Position numbers and translations under genes: made by a program
NCBI GenBank assembly: GCA_902825855.1
Contig: CADECW010000030.1
Coordinates: 1-58,374, forward strand
Reading direction: 5' to 3'
Length of the DNA stretch: 58,374 nucleotides
DNA from: an uncultured Rhodospirillales bacterium
GTDB taxonomy: Bacteria > Pseudomonadota > Alphaproteobacteria > Reyranellales > Reyranellaceae
Shown: in pieces, positions 56,483 through 58,374 of the stretch
Layout: every line of letters starts with the position of its first letter
Position numbering within the stretch: position 1 is the first letter of the stretch
Notes under the pieces: model-generated
Databases searched by the model: none
What the model saw: only the letters and a program-made list of their open reading frames with translations
What the model was told of the DNA's origin: nothing

Positions 56483-57121
56483 ATGTCCCATCTCGTCTTC
56501 GCCCGTCGTTCACTGCTGTTGGGCAGCGCAGCTGCCGCCCTGATGCCCGCCGTTGCCTTCGCCGACGGTCCCGATATCGGCAAGCCCGCGCCGCTGTTCA
56601 CCGCCGTCGACAGCAACGGCAAGACCTGGTCGCTCGCCGACCTCAAGGGCAAGGTCGTGGTGATCGAGACGACGAACGACGGCTGCCCCTACGTGCGCAA
56701 GCACTACAACGCCAAGAACATGCAGGATCAGCAACGCGAAGCTGCGGCCAAGGGCGTGGTTTGGCTGACCTCGGCCTCGTCGGCCAAGGGAGAACAGGGC
56801 TATGTCACGGCGGCTGAAGCAAACCAGCTCACGACGAGCCGCGACGCCGCTCCGGCCGCCGTGCTGCTCGACCCGCAGAGCAAGGTCGCGCGTGCCTACG
56901 GCGCCACGGTGACGCCGCACATGTACATCATCGATGCGAACGGCGTGCTGGTCTACAAGGGCGGCATCGATTCGATCCCGTCGTCGAGCACGGCCGATAT
57001 CCCCAAGGCCAAGCAGTACGTGCGCGTCGCCCTGGGCGAGGTGTTGGCCGGCAAGCCGGTGACCGATTCCTCGACTCGCGCCTACGGCTGCACGCTGAAG
57101 TACCCGCGCACTTCGTCGTGA
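56483..57121 (+). CDS. secreted thioredoxin/peroxiredoxin-like protein
   Basis: This 212-residue exported protein has an RRSLLLG signal (Tat-like), cleaved about residue 27. The redoxin domain keeps one active-site cysteine, Cys68 in NDGCPYVRKHYNAKNM; the second Cys of a CxxC pair is Val71. A further cysteine lies near the end (RAYGCTLKY, about residue 204) and may act as the resolving thiol. The family of single-Cys CPxV redoxins is widespread and little studied. GGAGG precedes ATG 56483. It lies directly after the dsbD-like gene, so DsbD is its likely reductant. Confidence 0.85.
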   Translation: MSHLVFARRSLLLGSAAAALMPAVAFADGPDIGKPAPLFTAVDSNGKTWSLADLKGKVVVIETTNDGCPYVRKHYNAKNMQDQQREAAAKGVVWLTSASSAKGEQGYVTAAEANQLTTSRDAAPAAVLLDPQSKVARAYGATVTPHMYIIDANGVLVYKGGIDSIPSSSTADIPKAKQYVRVALGEVLAGKPVTDSSTRAYGCTLKYPRTSS

Positions 57122-57131
57122 TCGTTTAGCC

Positions 57132-58199
57132 ATGCCGCACGACGGCTGGCATCCGCACGAGCATCCCCATCATCATTGGCACGAGCGGCCGACGCGGCGG
57201 CTCGTGCTGGCAGCCGCGACCTTCTTGCCGTTCGGCGGCGCCAGCGCGCAAAGCGCCGACGCCCAGCAGCGTATCGCCGCTGCGGCCAACCGCCTTGTCG
57301 CGCTGCTCGACGATCGTCAGCGCCGCCACGTCCTGATCGCCTTCGACTCGGCCAACCGGCTCGACTGGCACTACATTCCGCGCAGCCGTTCGGGTCTCAG
57401 CCTGGGAGAGATGACTGCCGACCAGGCCGGCGCCGCGCGCTCCCTGTTCGCCAGCGTGCTCAACGAGCAGGGCTTGAGACTTCTCGATGGCGTGCGCTTG
57501 CTCGAAGGTGTGCTGCGCGAACAACAGGGAAGCTGGCGCGATCCCGGCCGCTACTACCTTTCGATATTCGGCACGCCTGGACGCTTCCCTTGGGGCTGGC
57601 GGTTCGAGGGTCACCACCTGTCGCTGAACGTGGCACTGCCGGCCGCCGGCCATGTCGCGGTGACTCCGTTCTTCGTCGGCGCCCATCCTGCGACGGTGCA
57701 AGATGGACCCGACAAAGGGTTCAGGCTGCTCGGTGGCGCCGAGGATCTTGCGCGCCAGATCATGACCGGCCTCAACGATGCGCAGCGGCGCACCGCCCTG
57801 ATCGCAAACCGCTCGTTCGGCGAGATCGTTGCGAGCCCTCAGCGCGAGCAGGACCTTGGCCAGCCGCGCGGGCTGGAGCTCGGCGCCATGGACGGCTCCG
57901 CCCGCCAGCGCGTCGAGGCGTTGATGGACACGTTCCTCGCGACGCTGACTCCGGATCTCGTGGTCAGCCAGAAGCAGCGCGTGATGCAACAGGGTCTCGA
58001 CCGCTTCCGCTTCGCCTGGGCCGGCTCGCTGGCTCCGAGGGAAGCCTACTATTTCCGCATCCATGGCCCGGCGACGCTGATCGAGCACGACAACACGCAG
58101 AACAACGCCAACCACATCCATTCGGTGTGGCGCGATCTCGCCACCGATTTCGGACGTGACGCCCTGGCCGAGCACTATCGACAACAGCCGCACCGGTAA
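57132..58199 (+). CDS. DUF3500 family exported protein with a His-rich head
   Basis: The 355-residue protein begins with a histidine-rich stretch (nine His in residues 3-17) directly before TRRLVLAAATFLPFGGASAQ, a Tat-like signal. The mature domain matches DUF3500 as I recall it: RRHVLIAFDSANRLDWHYIPR, WGWRFEGHHLSLNVALP and a C-terminal YYFRIHGPATLIEHDNTQ with HIHSVWRD. Several conserved His suggest metal binding, but no function is known. Because the His run precedes the signal, it would be lost on export, or it might delay export. It is the third gene of a cluster with the DsbD-like and redoxin genes. Confidence 0.85.
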   Translation: MPHDGWHPHEHPHHHWHERPTRRLVLAAATFLPFGGASAQSADAQQRIAAAANRLVALLDDRQRRHVLIAFDSANRLDWHYIPRSRSGLSLGEMTADQAGAARSLFASVLNEQGLRLLDGVRLLEGVLREQQGSWRDPGRYYLSIFGTPGRFPWGWRFEGHHLSLNVALPAAGHVAVTPFFVGAHPATVQDGPDKGFRLLGGAEDLARQIMTGLNDAQRRTALIANRSFGEIVASPQREQDLGQPRGLELGAMDGSARQRVEALMDTFLATLTPDLVVSQKQRVMQQGLDRFRFAWAGSLAPREAYYFRIHGPATLIEHDNTQNNANHIHSVWRDLATDFGRDALAEHYRQQPHR

Positions 58200-58233
58200 G
58201 CCGCGGGCCCCATCGCATATGACCGATTTAGCT

Positions 58234-58352
58234 GTCATCCCGAGCGAAGCCGCCCGAAGGGCGGCGCAGTCGAGGGACCTGTTCTTGTCGACGCATCAAC
58301 AGAGCGGGTCCCTCCGCTTCGCCTCGCTGCGCTCGGCTCCGGTCGGGATGAC
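58234..58352. repeat. hairpin-forming intergenic repeat, copy 3
   Basis: This 119-bp copy has the same ends and inner arms as those at 26249 and 26373: GTCATCCCGAGCGAAGC at the left, GAGGGACCT near the middle, GGGTCCCTC, and CGGTCGGGATGAC at the right. It lies 34 nt after the DUF3500 stop, in the same orientation as the other copies. The longest of the three, it includes both the GGCGGCGCAGTC and the GCCTCGCTGCGCTCGGC parts, so it probably best reflects the intact element. Confidence 0.9.
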
Positions 58353-58374
58353 GGGGGCCGGCTGCATCGACGCA

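Noticed and set aside
54249..56513. 754-codon minus-strand frame across the DsbD-like gene
   Set aside because: The plus-strand frame has an export signal, CxxC motifs and membrane helices; the minus frame has none.

Overview
The window is about 58 kb of gene-dense, GC-rich chromosomal DNA from an alphaproteobacterium. The gene order supports this. The blocks pckA / chvI-chvG-hprK-rapZ-EIIA-HPr-ahcY, then tsaE-amgK-murU-addB-addA-trxA, and folC-accD with trpA-trpB-trpF read as familiar alphaproteobacterial neighbourhoods. No phage, integrase, insertion sequence or CRISPR array is visible. The genus cannot be fixed from the sequence alone; a Rhodospirillales- or Reyranella-like lineage would fit but is a guess.

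Layout. 1-2.9 kb: tRNA-Gln(UUG), a flavin reductase, a CHAD protein and a histidine-rich COG0523 GTPase. 3-9.5 kb: a one-direction cluster with a LeuC/LeuD-type hydro-lyase pair, a nitrate/taurine-type ABC importer (binding protein, ATPase, permease), a Bug/TTT-type binding protein and a ModA-like protein without a signal peptide. 9.5-11.8 kb: an accessory patch with a decayed VapBC-like toxin-antitoxin relic, an enoyl-CoA hydratase/isomerase-like gene, a membrane gene broken by an amber codon, and a divergent TetR regulator with two palindromic operators. 11.8-19 kb: polA, a secreted unknown, a GST, an HdeA-like protein with a glycine-zipper lipoprotein, and a membrane class III adenylate cyclase. 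19-28 kb: pckA, a HugZ-like protein, the ChvI/ChvG two-component system, HprK, RapZ, EIIA and HPr, then a repeat-filled gap and ahcY. 28-37 kb: tsaE, cell-wall recycling genes amgK/murU, the AddAB recombination nuclease and thioredoxin. 37-48.5 kb, minus strand: folC, accD, a D,D-carboxypeptidase, trpA, trpB, a RidA protein, trpF, pyrF, glpK and a polyprenyl diphosphate synthase, with one metallo-beta-lactamase-fold gene on the plus strand. 48.5-58.4 kb: an N6-adenine-type methyltransferase, an S49 peptidase, N-carbamoyl-D- and N-carbamoyl-L-type amidohydrolases separated by a uronate-dehydrogenase-like gene and an acetyltransferase, a DsbD/ScsB-redoxin-DUF3500 cluster, and a third copy of the intergenic repeat.

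How the genes work together. The PTS branch lacks a sugar permease: HprK, RapZ, EIIA and HPr sit beside ChvIG and pckA, so this is a regulatory phosphorelay tied to central carbon and envelope stress. The Trp enzymes share an apparent transcript with RidA, which can remove reactive 2-aminoacrylate. AmgK and MurU form the shortcut that recycles MurNAc to UDP-MurNAc.

I did not find a clear new multi-gene system. The best leads are the leuCD-paralogue/importer cluster, the TetR/amber-gene locus, the VapBC relic, RNA hairpins at the starts of trpB and tsaE, a ~110-bp hairpin repeat family, and a RapZ with an altered P-loop. All assignments come from reading sequence and recalled family motifs; no search was run.
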